The notes under the pieces: model-generated | Databases searched by the model: none | Told to the model about the DNA's origin: nothing | The model's input: only the letters and a program-made list of their open reading frames with translations | Program-made: the position numbers and the translations under genes | DNA from: Roseibium limicola | Lineage (GTDB): Bacteria; Pseudomonadota; Alphaproteobacteria; Rhizobiales; Stappiaceae | DNA length: 64,000 bases | Assembly (NCBI RefSeq): GCF_017313085.1 | Contig: NZ_JAFLNF010000004.1 | Span: 1 to 64,000, forward strand | Direction: 5' to 3' | In this document: piece by piece, positions 8,267 through 17,441 of the stretch | Position numbering within the stretch: position 1 is the first letter of the stretch | Layout: every line of letters begins with the position of its first letter

Positions 8267-9373
8267 TTAGAGGTCCAGTTCGTAGCCTTCGACCAGGTCA
8301 GGCTGCACGTAGCCGAGCGAGCCGGACATCATGTAGTCGAGCTGGATCTTGAAGATCCGCGCCGCGTTCGGGTCGCGGTTTGCATAGGCAAACCAGATCG
8401 GAATGGCGACTTCGGTCATCAGTTCCACGTCGTCCTGGCTGAGGCGCGATACTTCGGTGCCATCGGCCTCGAACTTCGCCCAGGACTCCTGATCGGCCTT
8501 CTGGATCGCGGCATGGTGCATGTCGGAATAGACGTGCGTTTCCATTTCCACGAAGGTCTTCATCTGCGGGCTCAGTTCCTGCCAGGCGCGCTCGCCGACG
8601 GTGATGTCCATCAGATCGACCGGCTGATACAGCGACATGAAGCCTGGAGGGCCCATGGAGATGTACTTGGTCACCTGGCTGAAGCCGAGGGAGTAGTTCA
8701 CGGCCGGACCGACGTAATCGGCGGCATCGATGGTGCCTTTTTCAAGGGCGGGGAAGATTTCGGAACCCGGCAGAACCGTAGTTTCTGCACCCAGTTCGCT
8801 GAAGACTTCGGCCACCATGCCGCCTGGCATGCGCATTTTCAGGCCGCGGAAGTCGTCGACGGAGCGGATCGGCACCTTCGAGTGGATGATGTTCGGGCCG
8901 TGATGGATCGGACCGACGAAATGCATGCCCTGAGCCGCATAGAGCTCACGGGCAATTTCGAGACCGCCGAGCGCATAGTAGAAGACGTCCCACTCATGCG
9001 GGTTGCGCAGGCCCAGCGGATAGCTGGTCAGGAATGTTGCAGCCGGAATGATGCCCTGAGCGTAAATGGTGAAAGGGTTCACCGCGTCCAAGACGCCATT
9101 TTTAACAGCATCGTAAAGCTGGAAGTCGCCAACGACGTCATTGGCACCGAACGGCTGGAACGCCAGTTCGCCACCGGTCTTTTCTTCGATGGTGCCGCAC
9201 CAGTCCTTGAACGTCTGCAGTCCGATACCGCCGGTGTGGCTGGTCTGGATCTTCCAGGTCTTGGTGGCACCTTGTGCGGATGCGATATGCGGTGCTGCAA
9301 GTGTTGCAGCTCCTGCGGCACCAGCACCGGCAAGGCTCCGCAAAGCCTGTCTGCGGGTTGTAAGATTTTTCAT
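8267..9373 (-). CDS. dctP: TRAP transporter periplasmic solute-binding protein (DctP family)
   Basis: This is a 368-residue protein with a twin-arginine style signal peptide (TTRRQALRSLAGAG, cleavage after about residue 33, ASAQG). The mature part shows the DctP fold. It has the family stretch DFRGLKMRMPGGMVAEVF with the arginine that usually holds a substrate carboxylate, followed by FPALEKGTIDAADYVGP. That second stretch is very like the keto-acid binding subgroup (TakP type), so a carboxylate ligand is likely but not proven. GGGAGGAAAGC directly precedes the ATG. It is the first gene of the TRAP operon, as is usual for the subunit needed in excess. Confidence 0.92.
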   Translation of the reverse strand: MKNLTTRRQALRSLAGAGAAGAATLAAPHIASAQGATKTWKIQTSHTGGIGLQTFKDWCGTIEEKTGGELAFQPFGANDVVGDFQLYDAVKNGVLDAVNPFTIYAQGIIPAATFLTSYPLGLRNPHEWDVFYYALGGLEIARELYAAQGMHFVGPIHHGPNIIHSKVPIRSVDDFRGLKMRMPGGMVAEVFSELGAETTVLPGSEIFPALEKGTIDAADYVGPAVNYSLGFSQVTKYISMGPPGFMSLYQPVDLMDITVGERAWQELSPQMKTFVEMETHVYSDMHHAAIQKADQESWAKFEADGTEVSRLSQDDVELMTEVAIPIWFAYANRDPNAARIFKIQLDYMMSGSLGYVQPDLVEGYELDL

Positions 9374-9720
9374 GCTTTCCTCCCATTAGGCCAGGGAGGG
9401 GAAATCCCGGTCAAAGCATCCAGTGAGCAAGACGGAAGTTCCTCCTAAACTTTCGTCTACACAGGTGCTGACGGTACAGTGCTGAAAGTGCTTTCATTCC
9501 TCCAAACGAAAGCAGCAGCACTCGGAAGTTTCCTCCCCAGCGAGAGTTAGTCTACATCACTTCCCCCGCCCCGCAAGCAGTAGGATGGTTTGATACATTT
9601 ATGCTTTCAGGGAACAAGTGAGGGATGCAATTGCCTCGAATGCAATAATCGGTTGGATTTCTAAGGCGGTGGTGTTGCAGGTTGAATCGGCTCTCCAGCT
9701 GCCCTGATTGCTTAACCTTC
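9374..9720. other. 347-bp intergenic region upstream of the TRAP operon
   Basis: The region lies between the dctP start and the end of the histidine-kinase gene, both on the minus strand. It must contain the TRAP operon promoter. I see no tRNA and no protein signature. Short direct repeats of the type CTTTCGTCTACAC/CTTTCATTCC and GAAAGC occur at 9450-9510, but I could not assign a promoter with confidence. Confidence 0.4.
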
Positions 9721-11130
9721 TCAAATCCGTGGCAGCGACAGAACGGCGTGGAGGCCGGGGGTGTTGGGGGAGAAGTGAATGTTGCCGCCGTGCTGTCGGG
9801 CGATTGCGCGGGCAATCGACAGGCCGAGACCGACGCCACCAGTCTCCCGGCTGCGCGACTGCTCCAGCCTATAGAACGGGGCGAACACCTGTTCGATCTC
9901 CTCCAGCGGGATGCCTGGCCCCTGATCGTCGACGCAAATGTCCACGCTGTTGCCGGTGAGAGCCAGCGAAACGGTGGCGCTGTCTGCATATCGGCAGGCG
10001 TTCTCGATGAGATTGCGGACGGCCCGCTTGAGGCCATCGGGACGGCAGCGGTAGGCGATAACGCCGCTGTCGACAAAGGCGATGTCGTGCCCGAGTTCGG
10101 CCATGTCGTCGCACAGGCTTCCAACCAGTGCCCCGAGGTCGACATTGCGCGTGTCTTCGACAGCCGCATCGTTTTTGGAAAACGTCAGTGTCGCGGCGGT
10201 CATCGCCTGCATTTCCTCGATGGTCTCGACCATCCTGGCTTTCAGCTCCTCGTCGGCTACAAGTTCCGTTCGCAGCCGGAGGGTGGTCAGAGGCGTGCGG
10301 AGGTCGTGCCCGATGGCGGCCAGCATGCGCGTCCTGTCATCGATGAAGCGATGCAGCCGGTGCTGCATCTGGTTGAAGGCCACACAGAGATTGCGGATGT
10401 CATCAGACCCGCGCTCTGTCACGGGGGAAACGCCTTCACCGCGCCCAAGACCTTCTGCGGCCTGGGCCAGAGCCTGCAGGGGGCGGGCGATCCGCCGGGT
10501 GGAGATGAAGCCGAAGAGGCACAGGACGAGCGCGGCGGCGATGGTCGAGGCAAGGGACTCAATCGTACCGAGATCCGGAATGTGGGATTTGTAGAAGACC
10601 GCGTTCAGCCACGCGCCATTTGGCAGGGGAACGACCAGCCCCATCCCGATCTCATCGGCAAACGGCAGAACGCTTGCCGGGATGGCGTATGTCCACAACG
10701 GGTTGTCCAGATCGGACCATCCGGCGAAGGGCTTGTTGCGGATGTGTTCGATGACCGCCTCGTCTTCGGCTTGATCTGCCAGGGCCTTCGGATTGGTCAT
10801 GATGTTCGAGAGCGGTTCAAGCAGATGAGAACGCGCGTTGAAGTACCATGTCCGGCCCTCCGGGCGGGGGTCGTCCGGCGTCGTCCAGAAGCGGGTATGC
10901 ATTGTGGCGCTGGCTTGCAGAACATTGCGCTGCAAGTCGTCCGGCATGGTCTGAATCACTTCGCTCAGAGTGGCTGTGCGGCTGACAAACTCGCTTTGTG
11001 CGGCTTCTTTCAGGGCCGCCCGGCGATTGGTCCAGGAGATGCCGAAACCGATCGTTTGTCCGATGACCAGGGCTATCAGCATCAAGCCGATGATCTGGCG
11101 CCCCAGGCTGCGGCTCCACCATGCGGTCAC
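9721..11130 (-). CDS. Two-component sensor histidine kinase
   Basis: I start it at GTG 11130, whose first bases overlap the response-regulator stop (GTGA). This gives 469 residues; a frame extending 66 bp further back would run deep into the regulator gene. A membrane helix is at about residues 12-32, a periplasmic sensor of about 130 residues follows, then a second helix (ASTIAAALVLCLFGF) and a HAMP domain. The dimerisation helix carries the phospho-histidine in AAIGHDLRTPLTTLRLR. The ATPase domain has NLIENACRYA, DQGPGIPLEEIEQVF and GGVGLGLSIARAIARQHGG. It would phosphorylate the co-transcribed OmpR-type regulator. The signal is unknown; the neighbours are a TRAP operon and a divergent molybdenum-hydroxylase operon. 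Confidence 0.92.
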   Translation of the reverse strand: MTAWWSRSLGRQIIGLMLIALVIGQTIGFGISWTNRRAALKEAAQSEFVSRTATLSEVIQTMPDDLQRNVLQASATMHTRFWTTPDDPRPEGRTWYFNARSHLLEPLSNIMTNPKALADQAEDEAVIEHIRNKPFAGWSDLDNPLWTYAIPASVLPFADEIGMGLVVPLPNGAWLNAVFYKSHIPDLGTIESLASTIAAALVLCLFGFISTRRIARPLQALAQAAEGLGRGEGVSPVTERGSDDIRNLCVAFNQMQHRLHRFIDDRTRMLAAIGHDLRTPLTTLRLRTELVADEELKARMVETIEEMQAMTAATLTFSKNDAAVEDTRNVDLGALVGSLCDDMAELGHDIAFVDSGVIAYRCRPDGLKRAVRNLIENACRYADSATVSLALTGNSVDICVDDQGPGIPLEEIEQVFAPFYRLEQSRSRETGGVGLGLSIARAIARQHGGNIHFSPNTPGLHAVLSLPRI

Positions 11131-11846
11131 TTGGTTTCGACGTCCGCTGCGAAGCTGTATCCGCCGCCCCAGTGTGTCTGAATGATCGTTGGGCATTTTG
11201 GATTTGCCTCGATTTTCTTGCGCAGCCGGCTCACCTGGTTGTCGATGCTCCGGTCGAAGGGTTCGGATTGCCGCCCGACTGTCAGGTCAAGCAGCTTCTC
11301 GCGGGTCAGGACTGCACGCGGGTGCTCCAGAAACACCTTGAGCAGCCGAAATTCCACGGTGCTGAGGGCGACGCTCAGGCCGGTGGGGCTTTCCAGCTCC
11401 CGCCGCTTCATGTCCAGAGTCCACTGGTCGAAGGCGATGATTTCCTTGTCGTATTTTCCGCGACTGACCGGCATGCTCTCCGACCGCCGTAACACGGCCT
11501 TGATGCGTGCCAGGATTTCACGTGGGTTGAATGGCTTGGCGATGTAATCGTCCGCCCCCATTTCCAGCCCAAGGATGCGATCCGTGTCATCTGCGAGCGC
11601 CGTCAGGAAGATCACCGGTATCTGGGTGTCGGCCCGGAGCTTGCGGCAAATATCCAGGCCGTCCTCACCGGGCATCATGACGTCCAGCACGATCAGATCC
11701 GGCGCGCTGTGCCGCAGGATCTTGCGAAGCGCGGCAGCGTTTTCGGCCAAACTCACCCGGTAGCCGTGGCGGGAGAGATACTCTCCGACCAGATCGCGGA
11801 TATCCCGATGGTCATCGACGATGATGATGTGCGGCGTGTCTTTCAT
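11127..11846 (-). CDS. OmpR-family response regulator
   Basis: Starting at ATG 11846 (MKDTPHIIIVDDHRD), this is a 239-residue protein, normal for the family; a longer frame upstream has no regulator sequence. The receiver domain (residues 5-118) has the acidic pair DD at 11-12, the phospho-acceptor D55 in LIVLDVMMPG, the switch Thr in FLTA and the Lys in YIAKPFN. The C-terminal winged helix (about 140-235) shows LSTVEFRLLKVFLEHP and DNQVSRLRKKIE. It is transcribed with the kinase, with a 4-bp overlap. It lies divergent to the iorAB-type operon, whose expression it may control; that is inference from position only. Confidence 0.93.
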   Translation of the reverse strand: MKDTPHIIIVDDHRDIRDLVGEYLSRHGYRVSLAENAAALRKILRHSAPDLIVLDVMMPGEDGLDICRKLRADTQIPVIFLTALADDTDRILGLEMGADDYIAKPFNPREILARIKAVLRRSESMPVSRGKYDKEIIAFDQWTLDMKRRELESPTGLSVALSTVEFRLLKVFLEHPRAVLTREKLLDLTVGRQSEPFDRSIDNQVSRLRKKIEANPKCPTIIQTHWGGGYSFAADVETK

Positions 11847-12275
11847 GGTGCTCGTTTGATGTTGGTCCAGACCAAAAGATAGCGGGTCACTGGACAACAA
11901 GCATCGCAGTATTTGTATCAAACTGCGTCAAGCCACACAGCTCTCTGGCATCAGCCTTAAGCGACAATGAACGTCTGCCGGGCGAAGCTGTTGGATCTTT
12001 CTAAATGTCAGGATTTTCCTTGTGTTTTCGGTGCTGCCTCACACGATGGGCCCCGCGAAAAGTGCTGATGTCAGGCGCTGGGCAGTGCGGTGTTCATGGT
12101 CTTGCATGGCGGTGTTTTGATGGCGTTTGTCCAAGCTTGGCTTGCGACAAACGCTACAAGTTTCGGGTCTTCCGGCACACCTGTGTGAAGCACGCCCTCT
12201 AAAACACGAAGCTGAACAAGGGCCTGCCAGTTCGGCAAATCCGATGGCGCGGCCGAACAGCTGAGGGATTGTTTG
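11847..12275. other. 429-bp divergent intergenic region
   Basis: This region separates the response-regulator operon (minus strand) from the molybdenum-hydroxylase operon (plus strand), so both promoters should lie here. Open frames inside it (for example 12005-12202) show no protein signature. I see no clear direct repeats of the kind bound by OmpR regulators, but a tandem half-site search was not possible. Confidence 0.4.
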
Positions 12276-12737
12276 ATGACAATCGAATTCGAACTGAATG
12301 GCAAGGCCGTCACCTATTCCGGGGATCCCGACACCCCATTGCTGTGGGCCTTGCGGGACGACTTTGGTCTCAAGGGAACCAAATACGGCTGTGGCGTTGC
12401 CCAATGTGGGGCTTGCACCGTGCATGTCGATGGCATGAACCGGCGCGCCTGTGTCGCGCCTGTCTCTTCCATGGAAGGGCGCTCTGTAACGTCCATCGAG
12501 GGGTTGACCGGTGCCGTCGCAGAGGCTGTTCAAGGCGCTTGGGTGGCGCTCAACGTGCCCCAGTGCGGCTATTGTCAATCCGGACAGATCATGTCCGCCA
12601 TTGGACTTCTTGGACTGATCGAAGACCCCAGCGATGCGGACATCGATGCGGCTATGGCTGGAAACATCTGCCGCTGTGTCACCTACGGACGTATCCGCAG
12701 TGCCATTCTGCAGGCAGCACAGAAAGTGAAGGCCTGA
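12276..12737 (+). CDS. iorA: Small [2Fe-2S] subunit of an isoquinoline 1-oxidoreductase-like enzyme
   Basis: This 153-residue protein has the two [2Fe-2S] sites of the xanthine-oxidase family. The plant-ferredoxin type site is [15 protein letters not shown] plus the later cysteine in RRACVAP. The C-terminal helical-domain site is CGYCQSGQ with CRC in [12 protein letters not shown]. It passes electrons from the molybdenum subunit to the next carrier. ATG 12276 is used because GAGG lies 9 bases upstream. The large subunit begins 1 bp after the stop. The IorAB subfamily lacks an FAD subunit, and none is encoded here either. The true substrate may be an aldehyde or N-heterocycle other than isoquinoline. 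Confidence 0.88.
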   Translation: MTIEFELNGKAVTYSGDPDTPLLWALRDDFGLKGTKYGCGVAQCGACTVHVDGMNRRACVAPVSSMEGRSVTSIEGLTGAVAEAVQGAWVALNVPQCGYCQSGQIMSAIGLLGLIEDPSDADIDAAMAGNICRCVTYGRIRSAILQAAQKVKA

Positions 12738-12738
12738 C

Positions 12739-14913
12739 ATGACCAGCCATTTGACACGTCGTTCCTTTCTTGCACGGGCGGGTACGGAACTCGTCATTGC
12801 TGTGGTGTTGCCGAGCCTGGCACGGGCACAGGCGATCCGCCGGATGACCCCGGCCGAAATGCGGGAGGCGCCGGCTGCACCCAGTGCGTTCTTGCGGATC
12901 GGCGAAGATGACAGCGTCACCGTGATCTCCAAGCACATCGAGTTTGGCCAGGGAACGTTTACCGGTCTCGCCATGCTGGCGGCCGAAGAACTGGATGCGG
13001 ACTGGAGCCAGATGCGGGTCGAGGCGGCTCCTTCGGAAGTCACGCTCTATGCCAATTTGAACATGGGCATGCAGGGCACGGGTGGCTCTTCGGCGATGGC
13101 CAACAGCTACTATCAGATGCGCAAGGCAGGCGCTGCCGCGCGCAGCATGCTGGTGGCTGCCGCCGCGCAGGAGTGGAATGTTCAGGTTAAGGAGATTCTG
13201 GTCGAGCGCGGCGTGATTTCTCATGCAGCCAGCGGGCGCTCGTCCGGTTTTGGTGCGTTTGCCACACTGGCCGCCACGATGCCGTTGATGCTGCAACCCG
13301 ACCTCAAGGATCCGGAGACATTTCGGCTGATTGGCACGGACCTGCCACGCATCGACGGTGACGAAAAGTCGACGGGCAAGGCAGTCTACTCGATTGATGT
13401 CGAACGTGAAAACATGGTGCAGAGCGCTGTTCTGCATCCGCCGGTCTTTGGCGCCACGCTCAAGCAACTGGATGCAGCGGCGGCTGATGCAATACCAGGT
13501 GTTCTGGCCACGGTTCAGCTTGACCGGGGTGTTGGCGTGATCGCTCAGACGCGGTTCGCCGCCCAGCGGGGTGTCGCAGCGCTTCAAGCCGACTGGGACA
13601 TGTCTGCGGCTGAAACGCGCTCAAGCGAGGAGATGTTTCGCACCTATGCGGAGGCCACGAAGACACCCGGCGCCGACACCGAAACCCGTGGTCTGGGTGC
13701 CAAGGGCCTGGAGGGTACGGTCAGGCAGGTGGAGGCGGAGTACCGGTTTCCGTTCCTGGCACACGCCCCGATGGAACCGATGGGCGCGGTTGTCGATGTG
13801 CAGTCTGAGAAAGCCGAATTCTGGATGGGCAGTCAGCTTGTCACCCGCGACAAGACCGAGATCGTCAAGGTTCTCGGGATGCAGCCCGAGCAGGTCGATA
13901 TCCATACGATGTTTGCCGGCGGCAGCTTTGGTCGTCTGGGAACGCCTGACGCCGAGTTTGCTGCCGAAGTGGCTGCCATCGGCAAGGCCTGGGGCAAGGG
14001 ACCGGTCAAGCACCTCTGGAGTCGCGAGAACGACATTCGTGGCGGGCGCTACCGGCCGATGTCAGTCCACCGGCTGCGCGGCGGCATCGATGAGAAGGGC
14101 AATGTGACCGCATGGGATCAAGTGATTGCCATTCAGTCGTTCCTGAAGGGGACAGCCTTTGACGGTGCCGTACGCAACGGCGTCGACCGGTCGGCAGTTG
14201 AGGGCGCGCGCGGCGTCGCGTACGACATTCCCAATTTCCACGTCGGCTTGCACCTGATGGAAAACGGTGTCACCGGCAATTTTTGGCGTTCAGTCGGAAG
14301 CAGCCACACCTGTTTTGCCGTCGAGACGTTTCTTGATGAGCTGTTTGCTCTGGGCGGGGTGGACCCGGTTCAGGGGCGCCTGTCCTTGATCAGCGACGAA
14401 GAAACCCGGTTGCGAAACGTGCTTGAGCGGGCCGCCGACATGGCGGACTGGTCTGGTGTTGAAGGCAAACCGGGCCGGGCGTTGGGGGTGGCTATCGTCA
14501 AATGCTTCAGAAGCTACGTTGCCGAAATCGTCGAAGTCTCGCGCGGTGAGGATAGTCTGCCGAAAGTCCACAAGGTCTGGTGCGCCGTAGATTGCGGGGT
14601 TGCGATCAATCCCGATGTGATCCGGGCGCAGATGGAGGGCGGCATCGGCTTTGCCCTTGGCGCGGCCATGTACAGCGAAATCACGATCGGAGCGGGCGGA
14701 CGCCCGGAACAGGGCAATTTTGACCTCTTTCGCTCCATCCGCATGTCTGAAATGCCGGAGATCGAGGTGTCTATCGTCAAGTCCACCGCCGATCCGACTG
14801 GTGTGGGGGAGCCAGGGGTTCCACCGATTGCACCGGCGGTCGCCAACGCCTGGCGGGCACTTACCGGCAAAAGCATCCGGACCCTTCCGTTTTCCCGAGG
14901 AGTGATGGCATGA
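12739..14913 (+). CDS. iorB: Molybdenum-cofactor large subunit, isoquinoline 1-oxidoreductase beta type
   Basis: This 724-residue protein starts with a twin-arginine signal ([20 protein letters not shown], then ARAQA), so the folded cofactor-loaded enzyme is probably exported to the periplasm with the small subunit. Two aldehyde-oxidase/xanthine-dehydrogenase type segments follow, with [19 protein letters not shown] near residue 70 and AGGSFGRLG near residue 393. The C-terminal [17 protein letters not shown] carries the conserved glutamate that acts as the catalytic base in this family. It hydroxylates a heterocycle or oxidises an aldehyde with water as oxygen source. Electrons leave through the [2Fe-2S] subunit, and the adjacent cytochrome gene overlaps its stop by 4 bp. 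The substrate is not determined. Confidence 0.88.
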   Translation: MTSHLTRRSFLARAGTELVIAVVLPSLARAQAIRRMTPAEMREAPAAPSAFLRIGEDDSVTVISKHIEFGQGTFTGLAMLAAEELDADWSQMRVEAAPSEVTLYANLNMGMQGTGGSSAMANSYYQMRKAGAAARSMLVAAAAQEWNVQVKEILVERGVISHAASGRSSGFGAFATLAATMPLMLQPDLKDPETFRLIGTDLPRIDGDEKSTGKAVYSIDVERENMVQSAVLHPPVFGATLKQLDAAAADAIPGVLATVQLDRGVGVIAQTRFAAQRGVAALQADWDMSAAETRSSEEMFRTYAEATKTPGADTETRGLGAKGLEGTVRQVEAEYRFPFLAHAPMEPMGAVVDVQSEKAEFWMGSQLVTRDKTEIVKVLGMQPEQVDIHTMFAGGSFGRLGTPDAEFAAEVAAIGKAWGKGPVKHLWSRENDIRGGRYRPMSVHRLRGGIDEKGNVTAWDQVIAIQSFLKGTAFDGAVRNGVDRSAVEGARGVAYDIPNFHVGLHLMENGVTGNFWRSVGSSHTCFAVETFLDELFALGGVDPVQGRLSLISDEETRLRNVLERAADMADWSGVEGKPGRALGVAIVKCFRSYVAEIVEVSRGEDSLPKVHKVWCAVDCGVAINPDVIRAQMEGGIGFALGAAMYSEITIGAGGRPEQGNFDLFRSIRMSEMPEIEVSIVKSTADPTGVGEPGVPPIAPAVANAWRALTGKSIRTLPFSRGVMA

Positions 14914-15578
14914 GACCGTGGATCAATCGTCGTGTGATCACGACAACCGCTTTCGTCCTGGCTGGAGCATTCGCCTATATCAACCTCGACTACTCCATTG
15001 CCTATTCGCTGGGGGGAAAGATGGTTGACCGACACGAGGAGCGCTTGCGTGGCCCCGAGGCGTTCTCCGACATTCCCGATAACGCTGAACGCTCAGAAGC
15101 GCTGTTTCGGGAAATGGGCAAGGTGATCGAAAGCCCGCGCTGCATGAATTGCCATCCAAAGGCCGACAGCCCGACACAGCGTGAGGGCAGGCCGCACACA
15201 CCGCCTGTCACGCGCGGCGTCGGCGGCATGGGCGCAGAAGGCTTGCAGTGTTCGACCTGCCACGGCGAGGAGAACGTCACCTTCACCAACGGTGAAGGCA
15301 GCATTCCCGGTCATCCCGCCTGGCATCTCGCGCCCGCGACCATGGCCTGGCAGGGCAGCAGCCTGAAAGGGATCTGCGAGCAGTTGAGAGACCCGGAGCG
15401 CAACGGCGACCGCAGCTTGGACGAGTTGGTGGAGCACAACAGCGAAGACACGCTGGTCGGCTGGGCCTGGACCCCCGGGGTCGGGCGGGAACCCGCGCCT
15501 GGCACGCAGGAACTGTTCGGCGCTCTCACTCGGGCCTGGGTGGACAGCGGCGCTGTTTGTCCGGGAACGGCCGGCTGA
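14910..15578 (+). CDS. Membrane-anchored c-type cytochrome with two haem sites, partner of the IorAB-type enzyme
   Basis: This 222-residue protein has an uncleaved N-terminal membrane helix (about residues 9-30) and two CxxCH haem-attachment motifs, CMNCHP near residue 77 and CSTCHG near residue 114. The rest contains many His, Met and Trp residues and no other known domain. Its ATG overlaps the stop of the molybdenum subunit (ATGA), so the three proteins are made together. The likely role is to take electrons from the periplasmic [2Fe-2S] subunit and hand them to the respiratory chain. I recognise it only as an IorAB-associated cytochrome. The haem count is read from motifs and the function is inferred from the operon. 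Confidence 0.8.
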   Translation: MRPWINRRVITTTAFVLAGAFAYINLDYSIAYSLGGKMVDRHEERLRGPEAFSDIPDNAERSEALFREMGKVIESPRCMNCHPKADSPTQREGRPHTPPVTRGVGGMGAEGLQCSTCHGEENVTFTNGEGSIPGHPAWHLAPATMAWQGSSLKGICEQLRDPERNGDRSLDELVEHNSEDTLVGWAWTPGVGREPAPGTQELFGALTRAWVDSGAVCPGTAG

Positions 15579-15646
15579 GGGTGATAAGGCGAAGCAGTCA
15601 GACTAGCCTTTGATTCCCATCCCTGTCTTTACGATCCTCCGGCAGA

Positions 15647-16477
15647 TCAGCCTTTGACGCCGGAGGAGATCATCACGGCCTCAGTCACCTTTTTCTGGAA
15701 GATCAGATAGGCAATGGCGACGGGCATGGCGCCGAGCAGCGCGACTGACATCAGGCGGGCGTAGTAGACGCCGAAGGCATCATTCACCTGGGTAATGCCG
15801 ACCGGGATCGTCATCATGTTCTCCGTGGTGACCACCAGAAAGGGCCAGAAAAACTGGTTCCAGGACATGATGAAGGTGATGATGGCCAGCGCCGTGGTGA
15901 TCCCCCAATTCAACGGCAGATAGATCTTGAAGAGCAGGGTGTAGTCGCCTCCGCCATCCAGCACGACCGCCTCGCGCATTTCCTTGGGAACCGCATCGAA
16001 GAACTGCTTGTAGACAATGATCACCACCGGAACGATGAGCTGCGGCAGGATAATCCCGGCCCAGGTGTTGATCAGCCCCATGTCGTTCATGAGTATGAAC
16101 TGGGTGACGACCAGAGCCTGCGAGGGAACCATGAAACTTGCCAGAACGATGCCGTAGAGCAGGCGTCGGCCAGGAAAACGCATCTGGGAAATGGCGTAGG
16201 CACACATCATGCCGGAAATCAGAACCACCAGCGTGATGATCACCGAGGTGGCAATCGAGTTCCAGTACCAGGTCAGCAGCTTCGTATTGAACAGCGCTTC
16301 CACGTAGGATGACAGGTTGAACTCGTCCGGAACCACTCCGGCGCCGTCACTGACCACCCGATCTTCCGTGCGGATGGAGGTGATGAAGGCCCAGTAGAGC
16401 GGAAAGGTCCAGATGGCTGCGGCGAGCAGGCTGCCGCCCGTCAGGATCCAGTTCTCCAGTTTTCTGGTTCGTGTCAT
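15647..16477 (-). CDS. Sugar ABC transporter permease, MalG/LacG type
   Basis: Starting at ATG 16477, which overlaps the upstream permease stop by 4 bp (ATGA), it has 276 residues; the open frame extends much further back but only as an overlap with the neighbour. Six membrane helices are visible. The family EAA loop that contacts the ATPase lies near residues 180-200 (KEMREAVVLDGGGDYTLLFKIYLPL). The C-terminus KKVTEAVMISSGVKG is typical of MalG-like subunits. It pairs with the other permease, a binding protein and an ATPase in an operon headed by an arabinofuranosidase, so arabinose-containing oligosaccharides are the likely cargo. It is the last gene of that operon. Confidence 0.92.
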   Translation of the reverse strand: MTRTRKLENWILTGGSLLAAAIWTFPLYWAFITSIRTEDRVVSDGAGVVPDEFNLSSYVEALFNTKLLTWYWNSIATSVIITLVVLISGMMCAYAISQMRFPGRRLLYGIVLASFMVPSQALVVTQFILMNDMGLINTWAGIILPQLIVPVVIIVYKQFFDAVPKEMREAVVLDGGGDYTLLFKIYLPLNWGITTALAIITFIMSWNQFFWPFLVVTTENMMTIPVGITQVNDAFGVYYARLMSVALLGAMPVAIAYLIFQKKVTEAVMISSGVKG

Positions 16478-17358
16478 TTTGTCCCCCTGGCCCGCAGCAG
16501 TTGGAATTGAAGCACCGAGACCACCATGATCACCACAAACAGGATCAAGGCGATGGCGGAGGCATAACCGCCGTGGTTGAGCTGGAAAGCCTCCCGGTAA
16601 ACCATCAGCAACAGCACATAGGACGAGTTGAATGGGCCGCCTGAAGACATCAGGTAGACCTGATCGAAGATTTTCAGCTGAAGAATAAGCTGCAGGGTCA
16701 GAACCAGAGCGGTGACCGGCCACAGCAGGGGCCAGGTCACACGCCGGAACATCTGCCAGCGCGTGGCGCCATCCAGGGCAGCAGCTTCATAAAAATCGGT
16801 CGGGATGTTGCGCAGACCGGCGATGAACAGCAGCACGTTGAATCCGTTGGTCCACCAGATCGTGACAGCAGCCACCGTGGGCATGACCCAATAGGGGTTC
16901 TTGAACACCGGAATGGACTTGCCGAAGAAGAATTCGAAAACCGGCTGCAGGATGCCGAATTGGAAGTCGAGCATCCACATCCATATTTCGGTCACAACCG
17001 AGACCGGCAAGATGTAGGGCAGGAAGAACAGCGCCAGGACAAGCGACTGCAATGCGCCTTTTAGGCGATTGATGGTCAGCGCAATGGCAAGTGCCAGGAC
17101 GGTTGTCGGAACAACCGTGAGCAGGACGAAGTAGCCGTTGTTTTTCAGCGATGTAAAGAACAGCCGGTCACTCAGCAGGCGCTTGAAGTTGGCCAGGCCA
17201 ACCCACTCTCCTTCGCCAATCAGTGGCGCGTCGGTAAAGCTGAGCGCGATCATCCGCAGGGTGGGGTAGAGGAACACCAGTGCGAAGGTGAGCACGAAGG
17301 GCGCAATCAGCGTCATGGCAACGGCCACATCTCTGCGCCGATTGGTAATCATGGCCAC
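16474..17358 (-). CDS. Sugar ABC transporter permease, MalF/UgpA type
   Basis: I start it at GTG 17358, which follows AAGGAGA by 9 bases; ATG 17352 is possible, and the TTG further upstream lies before the ribosome binding site. The protein has about 294 residues. Six membrane helices are present and the EAA loop reads FYEAAALDGATRWQMFRRVTWPLL. This permease type forms a heterodimer with the MalG-type subunit encoded by the overlapping gene downstream. Position in the arabinofuranosidase operon points to uptake of arabino-oligosaccharides. A strong hairpin separates it from the binding-protein gene upstream. Confidence 0.9.
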   Translation of the reverse strand: MAMITNRRRDVAVAMTLIAPFVLTFALVFLYPTLRMIALSFTDAPLIGEGEWVGLANFKRLLSDRLFFTSLKNNGYFVLLTVVPTTVLALAIALTINRLKGALQSLVLALFFLPYILPVSVVTEIWMWMLDFQFGILQPVFEFFFGKSIPVFKNPYWVMPTVAAVTIWWTNGFNVLLFIAGLRNIPTDFYEAAALDGATRWQMFRRVTWPLLWPVTALVLTLQLILQLKIFDQVYLMSSGGPFNSSYVLLLMVYREAFQLNHGGYASAIALILFVVIMVVSVLQFQLLRARGTK

Positions 17359-17401
17359 GGGTCCGGGTCTCCTTGATCCTGGTAACAAGCGTCAGATGCC
17401 C

Positions 17402-17427
17402 CGCCGCACGGACTGAACCGTGCGGCG
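17402..17427 (-). promoter_or_regulatory. Hairpin after the sugar-binding protein gene
   Basis: CGCCGCACGG and CCGTGCGGCG form a perfect 10-bp stem around a 6-base loop, in the gap between the binding-protein stop and the permease start. No T-run follows on the minus strand. It probably protects the binding-protein message or lowers expression of the permeases, a common arrangement in binding-protein operons. Confidence 0.7.
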
Positions 17428-17441
17428 AAGCGTGTTGATGG

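Noticed and set aside
9682..11181. Long plus-strand open frame of 499 residues
   Set aside because: It lies exactly opposite the histidine-kinase gene, has no domain signature, and the minus-strand protein has all kinase motifs.
12679..13587. Minus-strand open frame opposite iorB
   Set aside because: The composition is that of a shadow frame, and the plus-strand molybdenum subunit accounts for the region.
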